Source: Bryobacterales bacterium (lineage in GTDB: Bacteria; Acidobacteriota; Terriglobia; Bryobacterales; Bryobacteraceae). Taken from it: 60,975 nucleotides of DNA. Both the position numbers and the translations under genes were made by a program. Where the stretch lies: contig JAEUQF010000087.1 of NCBI GenBank assembly GCA_016789745.1, forward strand, positions 1-60,975, in the 5' to 3' direction. Of this stretch, positions 12,719 to 21,664 are shown one piece after another (the first letter of the stretch is position 1; each line of letters opens with the position of its first letter). The notes beneath the pieces were generated by a model. It was not told where the DNA came from, made no database searches, and saw nothing but the letters and a program-made list of their open reading frames with translations.

Positions 12719-13809
12719 CACGACGGACGGTTCTTCAATCGGGCGCGGCGCTGGCGTTGCAGGCGGCTGATACGGGTTCGCAGCGGATCGGGGTGATCGG
12801 GACCGGCGCCCGGGCGCGAGCGCATTTCGCGGGGTTCACGCGCATGCCCGAAGTGCAGGTGACGGCGCTGTGCGATGTGGATGGCGCGCGGGCGCGTGAA
12901 GTGAACGCAACGCTGGGGAATGGGGCGGCGGTGTACACAGACTACCGCGAACTGATCCGCGACAAGAATGTGGATGTTGTCGTGGTGGTGGCGCCGAACT
13001 ATCTGCATCATGAGATGGCACTGGCGGCGTTGCGCGCGGGCAAGGATCTGGTGCTGGAAAAGCCGATGGGCATCAACTACCAGCAGGCGGTGGAGATTGT
13101 CCGCGAGGCGAAGCGTACCGGCCGCACGGTGGCGATGAGCATGCAGCGGCGCTACTTCCCGCAGGATATCCAGGTGGTGAACGCGGTGGAGAGCGGCATC
13201 ATTGGCGCGATTCGCCAGATTCATATTGTGGAGATGCGTGGGGATTGGAATCCGCGGGGGTGGCAGTACAAGGATCCGCAGACGGGCAAGTCGACGAACT
13301 GGCGGATGCTGAAGAAGACGGCTGGGTCGACGGAGATCGAGTTTTCCTTACACAGCTTGGGGCATGTGGCGATGCTGGTGAAAGCGCCAATGAAGAGCGT
13401 GAGTGCTTCCGGCGGCACCGTGTTCTATAAGGACCGTGATACGCGCGATCTTTCGAACCTGCTGGTGGAGTATGAGAACGGGGCGCGGTTGAACTACAGC
13501 TTTTCGTGTTTCGCGCCCCCGGCTGGGTCGGCGTTTCAGATTTTGGGCGATAAGGGATTGCTGCGCCGGGAGAAGGAGGACTTGGTGTACTACCCGCAAA
13601 CGGGCGAGCCACGGGTGCTGCCGCCGGCGCAGTTCCCGGAAAATGCGGAGGTGGCGCTATATCGCGAGTTCTTCGCGGACCGTGCGGCAAAACGCGCTTC
13701 GTCGGTGGGGCCGGAATTTGCGCTGGAGCCGATGAGGGTGGCCTTGGCGGCGGATCTCAGCATTGCGCAGAGCCGCGTGGTGACAGCGAAAGATCTACCC
13801 CGGATCTAG
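12715..13809 (+). CDS. Gfo/Idh/MocA-family oxidoreductase
   Basis: A 364-residue protein with a short twin-arginine-like start (MTRRTVLQSGAALALQ), then a Rossmann fold: RIGVIGTGARARAHFAGF at residues 24-41, CDVD at the end of the second strand, the catalytic-region EKPMG typical of the family, and a C-terminal alpha/beta domain. NAD(P) is the expected cofactor. The ATG overlaps the TIM-barrel stop (ATGA), indicating coupled translation; such pairs commonly act on sugars or inositols. The C-terminal half contains WNPRGWQYKDP and HSLGHV, where His and Tyr may contact substrate. The substrate cannot be deduced. Confidence 0.88.
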   Translation: MTRRTVLQSGAALALQAADTGSQRIGVIGTGARARAHFAGFTRMPEVQVTALCDVDGARAREVNATLGNGAAVYTDYRELIRDKNVDVVVVVAPNYLHHEMALAALRAGKDLVLEKPMGINYQQAVEIVREAKRTGRTVAMSMQRRYFPQDIQVVNAVESGIIGAIRQIHIVEMRGDWNPRGWQYKDPQTGKSTNWRMLKKTAGSTEIEFSLHSLGHVAMLVKAPMKSVSASGGTVFYKDRDTRDLSNLLVEYENGARLNYSFSCFAPPAGSAFQILGDKGLLRREKEDLVYYPQTGEPRVLPPAQFPENAEVALYREFFADRAAKRASSVGPEFALEPMRVALAADLSIAQSRVVTAKDLPRI

Positions 13810-13822
13810 TAGTGTATTTCGT

Positions 13823-13828
13823 TACAAT
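13823..13828 (+). promoter_or_regulatory. -10-like TACAAT 6 nt before the start at 13835
   Basis: TACAAT is followed by 6 nt and the GTG at 13835. That distance equals the usual -10 to transcription start spacing, so the mRNA may start at the GTG. Confidence 0.45.
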
Positions 13829-13834
13829 GGCCAT

Positions 13835-14986
13835 GTGGTCCGCTGTTCGTCCTGCCTGGCTCTTTCTCTTCTGCTTGGGGTTACCGGATGTACTTCTGGC
13901 ACATCGGCCAAGCAGGATCCCTCACCATCGTCTTCGATTGCGATTGCAGCGAATCCCCAGGCGCAGGATGCCGCACGCTTTTTGGCGGGCGTGCCTGGCC
14001 GTGCCGATGGGCCGTTGCATGATTTGGAGTCGTCTCAGGACTGGCGAGATCACGCACATGATTTCGCGAGGATCTGGACGCGGTTTGAGACGGTCAGGCA
14101 GCCGAGGCTGCGGGATTTTCAGAAGGCGGAGTTGAATGCGGAGGCCTTCCGGACCGAAACGCTGTTCTATCCCTTTGGCGGGCCCGACATACTGACCGCA
14201 TCGCAGTTGTTCCCACACCAGAAGACTTACGTGCTGGTGGGGCTGGAGCCGCCGGGGACGGTGCCGGATGCGGCGGCAATTCGAAGCGCGCACTTGGAGC
14301 GCTATTTGCCGCGGCTGCGATTCACATTGGAGAGCGTCTTCCGGCGCAGTTTCTTTGTGACGGCGGACATGGATAAACAACTGCGCGGGCAGATTACGGA
14401 CGGTGTCGCGCCATTGCTGCTGGTGCAGTTGGGGCGCCTGGGAGCGACGATCAAAGGCGCCGAGTCGGTGATGTTGGATGAGCAGGGGATGGTACGTAAG
14501 CGCACGCCGGACGCTCCACGCCGCAATGCGGGTGTTGCCTTCGAGTTCACCTTCGCCGGCGAGTCGCAACCGCGCCGTCTGATGTATTTCTCGCTCAACC
14601 TGAGCGACAAGCCGTTGGCCGAAAATCGTGCTTTTCAGGCCTTCCTGGCCACCCGCAAGCCGGTGGCGACGTTCTTCAAGTCGGCATCGTATCTGCCACA
14701 CCGGAAGGATTTCGCGTTGATTCGCGAGGTGGTGCTGGCGAATTCGAGCGCGGTGCTTCAGGACGACACGGGCATTCCGTATCGCTACATCGACCGGGGC
14801 GTATGGAACGTGCAGCTTTATGGGGACTACACGCGTCCGTACGGTAGCTTTCGGAATATGGTGCAGCCGGATTTGAAACGCGCCTTCGAAGAGAAGGGAG
14901 AGAACGTGCACCCGCTTCCGTTTTACCTGGGGTATGGTTACGGCCGCGCGCCGTCTACGTTGCTGGCGTTTCGTAAGAAGAGCTAG
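13835..14986 (+). CDS. Lipoprotein of unknown function
   Basis: A 383-residue protein starting with GTG at 13835; an overlapping ATG two bases earlier is out of frame. The N-terminus is a lipoprotein signal with lipobox VTGC (Cys19). The rest is a globular domain that I do not assign to a named family, although it has well-formed motifs such as FYPFGGPDILTASQLFP and YVLVGLEPPGTVPD, an HLERYLPRLR segment and an ending with YLGYGYGRAPSTLLAF. It stands alone between the Gfo/Idh gene and a small secreted protein. Lipidation and an exported location are well supported. The pattern resembles conserved acidobacterial hypotheticals, which is inference. Confidence 0.85.
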   Translation: MVRCSSCLALSLLLGVTGCTSGTSAKQDPSPSSSIAIAANPQAQDAARFLAGVPGRADGPLHDLESSQDWRDHAHDFARIWTRFETVRQPRLRDFQKAELNAEAFRTETLFYPFGGPDILTASQLFPHQKTYVLVGLEPPGTVPDAAAIRSAHLERYLPRLRFTLESVFRRSFFVTADMDKQLRGQITDGVAPLLLVQLGRLGATIKGAESVMLDEQGMVRKRTPDAPRRNAGVAFEFTFAGESQPRRLMYFSLNLSDKPLAENRAFQAFLATRKPVATFFKSASYLPHRKDFALIREVVLANSSAVLQDDTGIPYRYIDRGVWNVQLYGDYTRPYGSFRNMVQPDLKRAFEEKGENVHPLPFYLGYGYGRAPSTLLAFRKKS

Positions 14987-15008
14987 CCGCGCTGACGAAT
15001 GTTGTTGG

Positions 15009-15014
15009 TACAAT
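15009..15014 (+). promoter_or_regulatory. Extended -10 TGGTACAAT, 7 nt before the start at 15022
   Basis: TACAAT preceded by TGG (an extended -10 arrangement) is followed by exactly 7 nt and the ATG at 15022. No Shine-Dalgarno sequence is present, consistent with a leaderless transcript. Confidence 0.5.
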
Positions 15015-15021
15015 CAAACAC

Positions 15022-15411
15022 ATGGTTCGTCTCGCTACCCTGGTTCTGTCTCTGGCCGCATTCGCCTTTGCGCAGGATGCTGCCCCGGAAGTGCGGTATT
15101 CGGCGCTGGGCATTCCCTGCGAGCCTGGAGAAGCGCCGTTCGGATCCGCCATCCCTGTGCAGTGCCCCGCTATAGAAGAGCAGGGCATCATGGTGTTCGT
15201 GAAGGCAACAGACTCGGCGACGGCTGGCTTCCAGATCACGGTGAAGTACACCGATGCCAATGGCGAAGCGAAGGAATCGGTGCAGACGGTGGGCCGTACC
15301 CCTGATGTGGAATGGACGAGCGTGGTGTTCAAGATCGGCCGGTTGAAGACTGAGAAGCTCAGCGGCAACACAGTGAATGAAGTTACCGCTGTGGTGGCAC
15401 CTGCCCCTTAG
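15022..15411 (+). CDS. Small secreted protein of unknown function
   Basis: A 129-residue protein with a clear signal peptide (MVRLATLVLSLAAFAFAQ, cleavage likely after AFA). The mature part of about 110 residues is predicted to be mostly beta: FQITVKYTDANGEAKE and WTSVVFKIGRLKTEKL look like paired strands, and two cysteines (in IPCEPGE and VQCPAIEE) could form a disulfide. It could be a small Ig-like domain. No enzymatic motif is visible. It is the only gene in its unit, followed by a possible bidirectional terminator shared with the convergent lipoprotein gene. I do not recognise the family. Confidence 0.75.
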   Translation: MVRLATLVLSLAAFAFAQDAAPEVRYSALGIPCEPGEAPFGSAIPVQCPAIEEQGIMVFVKATDSATAGFQITVKYTDANGEAKESVQTVGRTPDVEWTSVVFKIGRLKTEKLSGNTVNEVTAVVAPAP

Positions 15412-15415
15412 TATC

Positions 15416-15441
15416 GGAGCCCGCCGCCTTGGTGCGGCTCC
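15416..15441. terminator. Possible bidirectional terminator hairpin
   Basis: GGAGCC (15416-15421) can pair with GGCTCC (15436-15441), or an inner GCCGC with GCGGC around the loop CTTGGT. It lies between two convergent genes, with a pyrimidine-rich stretch on the plus side. There is no strong T run, so activity is uncertain. Confidence 0.4.
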
Positions 15442-15447
15442 TTCTCA

Positions 15448-15690
15448 TTAACAGGCATCGTTTCCTTGGTTGAGTGATCCCGTCCAGCGGTGGAACCGCC
15501 AGCGGCCTCCCCCGTATTGCCCGTGGCGGGATTGCCTTGTTCGCCCATGGATGGTCCGGGGTTGGCTGGCCGGTCCTCGATTTTCTTCCACGGCTTGCTT
15601 CTGCTGGTCGGCCCTGCGTTCGCTGCTCGGGCGGTTCTCCGTGCAGCCGATTCCCGCCAGCGCCAGTACGGTCACGAACAAATACAGCAT
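15448..15690 (-). CDS. Small lipoprotein, 80 residues
   Basis: The start is set at 15690 because the sequence from there is a textbook lipoprotein signal: MLYLFVTVLALAGIGC with lipobox AGIGC (Cys16) and an AAGGGG stretch about 8 nt upstream. The mature 65 residues are highly charged and low in complexity (Arg, Gln and Gly rich), without a recognisable domain. The frame is open far upstream through the opposite-strand gene at 15756, but only this short version makes sense. It is convergent with the small secreted protein and divergent from the PSD1-type gene. Composition, size and lipidation resemble small envelope lipoproteins; no role can be assigned. Confidence 0.6.
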   Translation of the reverse strand: MLYLFVTVLALAGIGCTENRPSSERRADQQKQAVEENRGPASQPRTIHGRTRQSRHGQYGGGRWRFHRWTGSLNQGNDAC

Positions 15691-15742
15691 ACTCACGCCC
15701 CTTTGGTTAGACCATCGGCGAGAAGCTGCGTTTCGGCTGGCA

Positions 15743-15748
15743 TAAAAT
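15743..15748 (+). promoter_or_regulatory. -10-like TAAAAT 7 nt before the start at 15756
   Basis: TAAAAT is followed by 7 nt and the ATG at 15756. No ribosome site is visible, so this probably drives a leaderless transcript of the four-gene operon ending at 22432. Confidence 0.45.
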
Positions 15749-15755
15749 AGGCAGC

Positions 15756-18700
15756 ATGTTCTTATCCGGTGTACTGTCGGCTCTGTTGCTGCCCAGCGTG
15801 TTCGCGCAGGCGCCGGGTTCGGAATCGCTCGCCTTTTTCGAATCCAAAGTACGCCCAGTGCTGGCGGAACATTGCTACTCCTGCCACAGCGCGAAGGCGA
15901 AGACACCGTTCGCCGGCCTGAACGTGGACAGCCGCGGCGGGCTGCTGCGCGGCGGAGATCGGGGGCCCGCGGTGGTTCCCGGCAAGCCTGACGATAGCCT
16001 GCTGATTCAGGCTTTGCGGCATCGCGTGGTGCAGATGCCGCCGGGCCGCAAGTTGGATGAGGCGCAGGTGGCGGCGCTGGAGGCGTGGGTGCGGATGGGG
16101 GCGCCATGGCCGGAAGAGAAGGCGATGGAGGCCGGGCCGGTGAAGGCCGATCCGGTGGCTGGGGCCCGGCACTGGGCTTGGCAACCGCTACGCGTGGCCA
16201 CTGGGCGCTCGATCGACGCGTTTGTGGCGGAAGGCTTGGCCCGGCAGGGGCTGAAAGCCTCGCCCGAGGCAGATAAACGCACGCTGCTGCGGCGGCTGAG
16301 CTATGACCTGACCGGGATGCCACCGACGTACGAAGAGATCGAGGCGTTTGTTGCGGATAAAGATCCGCAGGCTTGGGAAAAGGCCGTCGACCGGCTGCTG
16401 GCGAGCCCGCACTTCGGTGAACGTTGGGCGCGATACTGGCTGGATCTGGCGCGGTATTCCGATGCAGGCTTCAATAACGTCCGGTTTCCGTATGCGTTCG
16501 CGTATCGGGATTGGCTGATCGCGGCGTTCAACCAGGACATGCCGTACAACCTGTTCGTGGAGCGGCAGCTGGCGGCCGATCATCGCAAGGAGACGGAGCA
16601 TCTGGCGGCGTTGGGACTGCTGTCGTTGGGGCAGAATCCGCCGCGGGCGACCTTGATTCCGGACAAGGTGGATGACCGCATTGACGTGGTGTCGCGGACG
16701 TTTCTGGGCCTGACGGTGGCCTGTGCGCGCTGCCATGACCATAAGTACGATCCGATTCCGACGCGCGATTACTACTCGCTGTATGGCGTGTTCGTGAACT
16801 CGCAGGAGCCGGAACTGCCGGCGGTGGTGGATAGCAGCGCAACGCCTCTGGATGGCTTTTATCTGCCGCGGCTGGAGCAGCGCATGGCGGCGATTCGCGC
16901 CTACAAACAGCGGCGCACCGAAGAGATTCGGGCCGAGTTGCGGCAGCCGGAGATGCTGAAGAAGTATCTACGGGCAACGTTCGATACGCGCACGTTTACG
17001 GCGCCGCAGGCGGATTCGCTGGCCAAGGAACGGACTCTCAACACGTATGTCTTAAAGCGCTGGCGGGCGTTTCTCGTTACCGAGGATGGCCGGCAGTTTG
17101 TGGCGGAGGCAACACGGGACCTGGATGCGGCGTTGGAAGCGTGGGCACAGCGCGCGCCGAAGGAGCCGACCGAGATTCCTTATGAAGACTTCGGCATGGT
17201 GCTGACCGAAGGCGACGGGAATACCGTAAACAACCTGCGCTGGGCGTGGGACCGGATCTATGCCGACTACGCGTTTCGTACCGGTGCGAAGCGTGCGATG
17301 GCCGTGACCGACGCGCCGCAATTGGAACAGGCCCATGTGTTCGTGCGCGGCAACATGAACGATGTGGGCGATCCGGTGCCGCGGCGTTTCGTGAGCCTGT
17401 TATCGAAGGCGGGTGGCGAGTTCCGGCAGGGCAGCGGGCGGCTGGAGTTAGCGCAGGCGATCGTGGACAAGTCGAATCCGATGACGGCGCGCGTGTGGGC
17501 CAATCGCGTCTGGCAGCATCTGTTTGGAGAAGGCCTGGTGCGGACGCCGAGCGACTTCGGCATCCGCGGGGAGGCGCCGTCGCATCCGGAGTTGTTGGAT
17601 GAACTGGCGCAGAGCCTGCTAGCCGATGGCTGGTCGACGAAGAAGTTGGTCCGGCGCATTGTGTTGTCGAAAACGTACCGGCAGACGAGTGGCGAGCAGC
17701 CGGCGGCGCGCTTGCAGGATCCAGAAAACAGGCTGCTGTGGCGCATGAACCGGAGGCGTCTGGATTTCGATGCGGTGCGGGATACGCTGCTGGCGGCGTC
17801 GGGGCAGTTGAAGCGCGAGGTGGGTGGGCCGTCGTTTTCGTTGAATGCCGTGCCGGCCGAGCCGCGTCGCACGTTGTACGCGTATGCCGAACGGGAGCGC
17901 GCGCAGATGCTGTTGAAGAGCTTCGACTACGCCGACCCGGAACAGCATACGCCGCAACGGCATCTGACCACTGTGCCGCAGCAGGCGTTGTTCTTTTTAA
18001 ACAGCGCGTTTCTGGGCGAGCAGGCGCGGCACTTGTCGCGGCGTGCGGATCTGCGTGGCGGGCGGTACGACGAGGCTGGCATCGGACGGTTGTACCGGTA
18101 TGTGTTAGGGCGTGTGCCCACGGCGCGGGAGGTGGAGGTTGGGCTGGCGTTTTTGAAGGATCGGGATGCGAACTCGGCGCCGCCGGAGGGGGAAGCGCAA
18201 CGCGCGGCTTGGTATTACGGTTATGGCACGCTGGATGCGGATGCGGGGAAGGTGACTCGCTTTGTTCCTTTTCGCTTCTTCAATGACGACCGCTGGCAGG
18301 CGGCGTCGCTGTTGCCGGATCGGGAGGCTGGTTCGGCATCGTTGACGGCGGGCGGCGGTACCCCTGGCGATGATTCGAAGCGCGCCGTCATTCGCCGCTG
18401 GCTGGCGCCGTTGGCGGGCAAGGTGGAGGTAAAAGGGAAGTTGTCGCAGGGCTTCGGGCCGTATGAGCAGCGCTTTCATCTTTCGAACGGCATCCGGGGA
18501 TGGGTGGTTTCCAGCCGCCAGGGCGTGCTGGGCAAGTGGGTGATTGACCCGATCACCAAGACCGAGAAGTTCACGCCCAACGAGACAGCCACGGTGGAGA
18601 CGAACCTCGAAATCGAGGTACAGGCCGGAGAGTTCCTGGACTTCGTCGTGGATTCGCGCGATGACTATGAGAGCGATGAATTCAACTGGGCGCCGCAGAT

Positions 18701-18827
18701 CAGCCTGAATGGACAGGCGTGGGATGCGCGGAAGGATTTCGCCGGTCCGCGGCAACGGCCGCTGACGCCGTGGCAGGAATACGCGCAGGTGCTGTTGTTG
18801 ACCAATGAAGCGGTGTTTGTCGATTAA
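15756..18827 (+). CDS. PSCyt1-DUF1549-DUF1553 protein, second copy, with C-terminal extension
   Basis: A 1023-residue exported protein (signal MFLSGVLSALLLPSVFAQ). CYSCH at residues 40-44 marks the PSCyt1 domain; DUF1549 carries CARCH at 323-327 within CHDHKYDP; DUF1553 begins near residue 570 (NRVWQHLFGEGLV) and includes the TTVPQQALFFLN motif. Unlike the first copy it lacks the middle galactose-binding-like part and instead has about 200 extra residues after DUF1553. This tail includes WYYGYGTLDADAG, FFNDDRWQ and a beta-rich stretch, which may be a carbohydrate- or ligand-binding domain. The DUF1501 partner begins 4 nt after its stop, followed by a sugar kinase and an SDR, which hints at sugar metabolism. 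The reaction is unknown. Confidence 0.92.
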   Translation: MFLSGVLSALLLPSVFAQAPGSESLAFFESKVRPVLAEHCYSCHSAKAKTPFAGLNVDSRGGLLRGGDRGPAVVPGKPDDSLLIQALRHRVVQMPPGRKLDEAQVAALEAWVRMGAPWPEEKAMEAGPVKADPVAGARHWAWQPLRVATGRSIDAFVAEGLARQGLKASPEADKRTLLRRLSYDLTGMPPTYEEIEAFVADKDPQAWEKAVDRLLASPHFGERWARYWLDLARYSDAGFNNVRFPYAFAYRDWLIAAFNQDMPYNLFVERQLAADHRKETEHLAALGLLSLGQNPPRATLIPDKVDDRIDVVSRTFLGLTVACARCHDHKYDPIPTRDYYSLYGVFVNSQEPELPAVVDSSATPLDGFYLPRLEQRMAAIRAYKQRRTEEIRAELRQPEMLKKYLRATFDTRTFTAPQADSLAKERTLNTYVLKRWRAFLVTEDGRQFVAEATRDLDAALEAWAQRAPKEPTEIPYEDFGMVLTEGDGNTVNNLRWAWDRIYADYAFRTGAKRAMAVTDAPQLEQAHVFVRGNMNDVGDPVPRRFVSLLSKAGGEFRQGSGRLELAQAIVDKSNPMTARVWANRVWQHLFGEGLVRTPSDFGIRGEAPSHPELLDELAQSLLADGWSTKKLVRRIVLSKTYRQTSGEQPAARLQDPENRLLWRMNRRRLDFDAVRDTLLAASGQLKREVGGPSFSLNAVPAEPRRTLYAYAERERAQMLLKSFDYADPEQHTPQRHLTTVPQQALFFLNSAFLGEQARHLSRRADLRGGRYDEAGIGRLYRYVLGRVPTAREVEVGLAFLKDRDANSAPPEGEAQRAAWYYGYGTLDADAGKVTRFVPFRFFNDDRWQAASLLPDREAGSASLTAGGGTPGDDSKRAVIRRWLAPLAGKVEVKGKLSQGFGPYEQRFHLSNGIRGWVVSSRQGVLGKWVIDPITKTEKFTPNETATVETNLEIEVQAGEFLDFVVDSRDDYESDEFNWAPQISLNGQAWDARKDFAGPRQRPLTPWQEYAQVLLLTNEAVFVD

Positions 18828-18831
18828 GGAG

Positions 18832-20232
18832 ATGACTTTGACTCGTCGCGATCTGTTGGCCCGTGTTGGATTCGGATTGCCGGCCATGGGGCTGCATCTG
18901 TTGGAAGGCGCTCCAACCTCTACCAGTGCCGCTGCCGGCCCGCTGGCCCCGAAGCCCGCGCCCTTGCCCGCGAAGGCCAAGCGCGTGATCCACATATTCA
19001 TGAACGGCGGCCCGTCGCAGGTGGATACCTTCGATCCGAAGCCGGCGCTGGCGAAGTTCGCCGGCAAGGCCCTGCCGATTCACTTGCGGACCGAACGCAA
19101 GACAGGCGCGGCATTCCCTTCGCCGTTCGCGTTTAAGCCCAGCGGGCAGTGCGGTACCGAGATCAGTGAGATCTGGCCCAACGTGGCCAAGCACGCCGAT
19201 GATCTATGCGTGGTTCGCTCCATGTACACCGAGATTCCGAATCACGAGCCATCGTTGATGATGATGAACTGCGGCACGCTCATCCAGACGCGGCCCGCGT
19301 TCGGTTCGTGGATCACGTACGGGTTGGGGACGGAGAATCAGAATCTTCCGGGCTTTGTGGTGTTGTGTCCGGGCGGGTTGCCGGTGCGCGGGGCGCAGAA
19401 CTGGCGGTCGGCGTTCTTGCCGGGCGCTTATCAGGGCACGCACATCGACACGAGGTTCACGGAAGTCGACCGGCTGATTGAGAACGTTCGCAGCCCGTAT
19501 GCGACGTCTGAGGTGCAGCGCAAGCAGCTTGATCTGCTGAATGAATTGAATCGCGGCCACCAGCGGGGCAGGGAAGACAGTCCGGAGTTGGAGGCGCGGG
19601 TGCAGTCGTTCGAGCTGGCGTTCCGCATGCAGATGGAGGCGGAGAGCGTGTTCGATATTCGCAAGGAGCCGCAGCATGTGCGCGATGCTTATGGCGATAC
19701 GCTGCATGGGCGGCAGATGCTGATTGCGCGTCGATTGCTGGAGAAGGGTGTGCGGTTCGTGCAGGTGTGGCACGGCGCCGGGCAGCCGTGGGATTCGCAT
19801 GCGGAGATCAAGAAGAACCACAGCCGGCTGGCGCAGGAGTGCGATGGCCCGATCGCCGCGCTGCTGACGGATTTGAAAGAAAGGGGCATGCTGCAGGACA
19901 CGCTGGTGCTGTGGGGAGGGGAGTTCGGGCGCACGCCGACGGTGGAGCTAACCGACTTCGGCAGCAACTTTGGCGAGAACGGACGCGATCATAACAGCTA
20001 TGGATTTTCGATATGGATGGCGGGTGGCGGCGTGAAGCCGGGCCTTGTGTACGGCGCCACCGATGACTTTGGATTCCGCGCGCAGGAGAAGCCGGTGCAC
20101 GTGCATGACCTGCATGCCACCATGCTGCATCTGCTGGGCTTCGATCACGAGAAATTCACCTATCGCTATGCGGGGCGCGACTTCCGGCTGACCGACGTGC
20201 ACGGGCACGTGGTGAAGGATCTGCTCGCCTGA
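18832..20232 (+). CDS. DUF1501 family protein, Tat-exported, second copy
   Basis: About 466 residues. AAGGAG at 18826-18831 is directly against the ATG at 18832 and sits at ideal spacing (6 nt) from a TTG at 18838, so the true start may be that TTG; both give the Tat signal LTRRDLLARVGFG. The sulfatase-like core has [43 protein letters not shown] and VHDLHATMLHLLGFDH, matching the copy at 3724 motif for motif. It lies between its PSD1 partner and an FGGY kinase whose start overlaps its stop by one base. Exported and probably metal-binding; the substrate is unknown. Confidence 0.9.
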   Translation: MTLTRRDLLARVGFGLPAMGLHLLEGAPTSTSAAAGPLAPKPAPLPAKAKRVIHIFMNGGPSQVDTFDPKPALAKFAGKALPIHLRTERKTGAAFPSPFAFKPSGQCGTEISEIWPNVAKHADDLCVVRSMYTEIPNHEPSLMMMNCGTLIQTRPAFGSWITYGLGTENQNLPGFVVLCPGGLPVRGAQNWRSAFLPGAYQGTHIDTRFTEVDRLIENVRSPYATSEVQRKQLDLLNELNRGHQRGREDSPELEARVQSFELAFRMQMEAESVFDIRKEPQHVRDAYGDTLHGRQMLIARRLLEKGVRFVQVWHGAGQPWDSHAEIKKNHSRLAQECDGPIAALLTDLKERGMLQDTLVLWGGEFGRTPTVELTDFGSNFGENGRDHNSYGFSIWMAGGGVKPGLVYGATDDFGFRAQEKPVHVHDLHATMLHLLGFDHEKFTYRYAGRDFRLTDVHGHVVKDLLA

Positions 20233-21635
20233 TGCCGGCCGTTGTTTTGGTTCTCGATCTGGGCACGAGTTCGTGCAAGGGTGCGCTGTACACGGAGAGC
20301 GGCGAATCTGTCGCACGGGCGCAGTTCTCTTATCCGATTCACTATCCGCGGCGAGGCTTTGCCGAGCAGGAGGCCGAGGACTATGTGCTGGCCGCGCGTG
20401 CGGTGATGCAGGAACTGGCGGCAACGCCGGATGTCAGCATTGCTGCCATCGGATTCAGCACGCAGACGCCGACGCTGGTGTTCTGCGATGAGAAAGGGCA
20501 GCCGCTGTGTCCGGCCATCATCTGGCAGGACAGCCGCGCGGGCGAAGAAGCGTCGTGGCTGTCGGCGCGTCACGATGAGGCCACGCGGGAAGACTGGTTC
20601 GGCATGGACCTGCCGATTGCCGCGGCAACCACGCCGCCGAAGCTGTTATGGGTGAAACGCAATCTGCTGAGCGTGTGGGCGCGGGTGCGATGGGTGATGC
20701 AGCCGAAGGATTACGTGGCGTTCCGGTTGACAGGCGTGTTTGCAACGGACCGCTGGTGCGCCAAGGGTCTGGCGAATCTGGAGACCGGCGACATGCATCC
20801 GGACTACCTGGAGGTGCTGGGCAAGCCGGACTCCATTTCGCCGCCGGTGTTTTCGACGCGCCACGTATTGGGCGAGGTGACTTCCGCCGATTGGGGTGTG
20901 CCGAAGGGAACGCCGGTGACGGTGGGTTGGTCCGATGCCATGGCGGCGATCCTGGCCACCGGGGCGCTGCATCAATCCGAGCGCGGCTTCGTGCTGACGG
21001 GAACGTCGGAGATTGTGGGTGTGAGCCGGAGAGAGTCGCTGGTAGCGCAGGGTCTGTTTCTGGTGCCGCCCGCGATTCTGGAAAGCGACGGCATTTATCT
21101 GCATTATGGCCCGACGCAGTGTGGTGGCAGTTCGCTGCAGTGGATGGCGAATCTGCTGGGCAAGACGACGGAGGAGATCCTGCCGGAGGAAACTAGTCTA
21201 ACGCCGGTGCTATGCCGACCCTACTGGCAAGGCGAACGCGCGCCCTATTGGGACCATACGCTGACAGCGTCCTTCGATGGCCTGCTGCAATCACACACAT
21301 CGAAGGATATGGTGACGGCGGTGCTGCAGGGAGTGGCGCTGCAGGAACGGTTGCTGATCCAGCTTTCCGAGCGTGGAACAAACGCGACGGAGATTGTTCT
21401 GGCGGGAGGCGCGGCGCGAAATGCGGCCTGGAATCAGTTGCGCGCCGATATTCACCAGAAGCCGCTGCGGGTGATGCGCGATACCGAAGCCAGCCTGCGC
21501 GGGGCAGCGATGCTGGCATGGAACGTGGGTGACGTAGCGTCGTGGTTTCAGGCCGACACCGTGGAGCCGAATCCCGTGCATGCCGAGCAGGCCGCGCATC
21601 TGCTGGAGCGGTTTCGACGCCGGCCGCAGCTTTGA
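20232..21635 (+). CDS. FGGY-family carbohydrate kinase (xylulokinase-like)
   Basis: A 467-residue cytoplasmic kinase. The N-terminal phosphate-binding motif is VLVLDLGTSSCKGALY; IIWQDSRAGEEA carries the usual WxDxR. The C-terminal FGGY domain shows VLTGTSEIVGVS and the ADP-contacting VLAGGAARNAAWNQLRADI. Length and motifs fit the xylulokinase/gluconokinase group, but sugar specificity cannot be read from sequence. Its ATG shares one base with the DUF1501 stop (TGATG), so translation is coupled. With the following SDR it suggests that the exported PSD1/DUF1501 pair feeds a sugar or polyol into the cell. Confidence 0.9.
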   Translation: MPAVVLVLDLGTSSCKGALYTESGESVARAQFSYPIHYPRRGFAEQEAEDYVLAARAVMQELAATPDVSIAAIGFSTQTPTLVFCDEKGQPLCPAIIWQDSRAGEEASWLSARHDEATREDWFGMDLPIAAATTPPKLLWVKRNLLSVWARVRWVMQPKDYVAFRLTGVFATDRWCAKGLANLETGDMHPDYLEVLGKPDSISPPVFSTRHVLGEVTSADWGVPKGTPVTVGWSDAMAAILATGALHQSERGFVLTGTSEIVGVSRRESLVAQGLFLVPPAILESDGIYLHYGPTQCGGSSLQWMANLLGKTTEEILPEETSLTPVLCRPYWQGERAPYWDHTLTASFDGLLQSHTSKDMVTAVLQGVALQERLLIQLSERGTNATEIVLAGGAARNAAWNQLRADIHQKPLRVMRDTEASLRGAAMLAWNVGDVASWFQADTVEPNPVHAEQAAHLLERFRRRPQL

Positions 21636-21664
21636 GTTACTTCGGGGATGGTAACGTATCCCCT

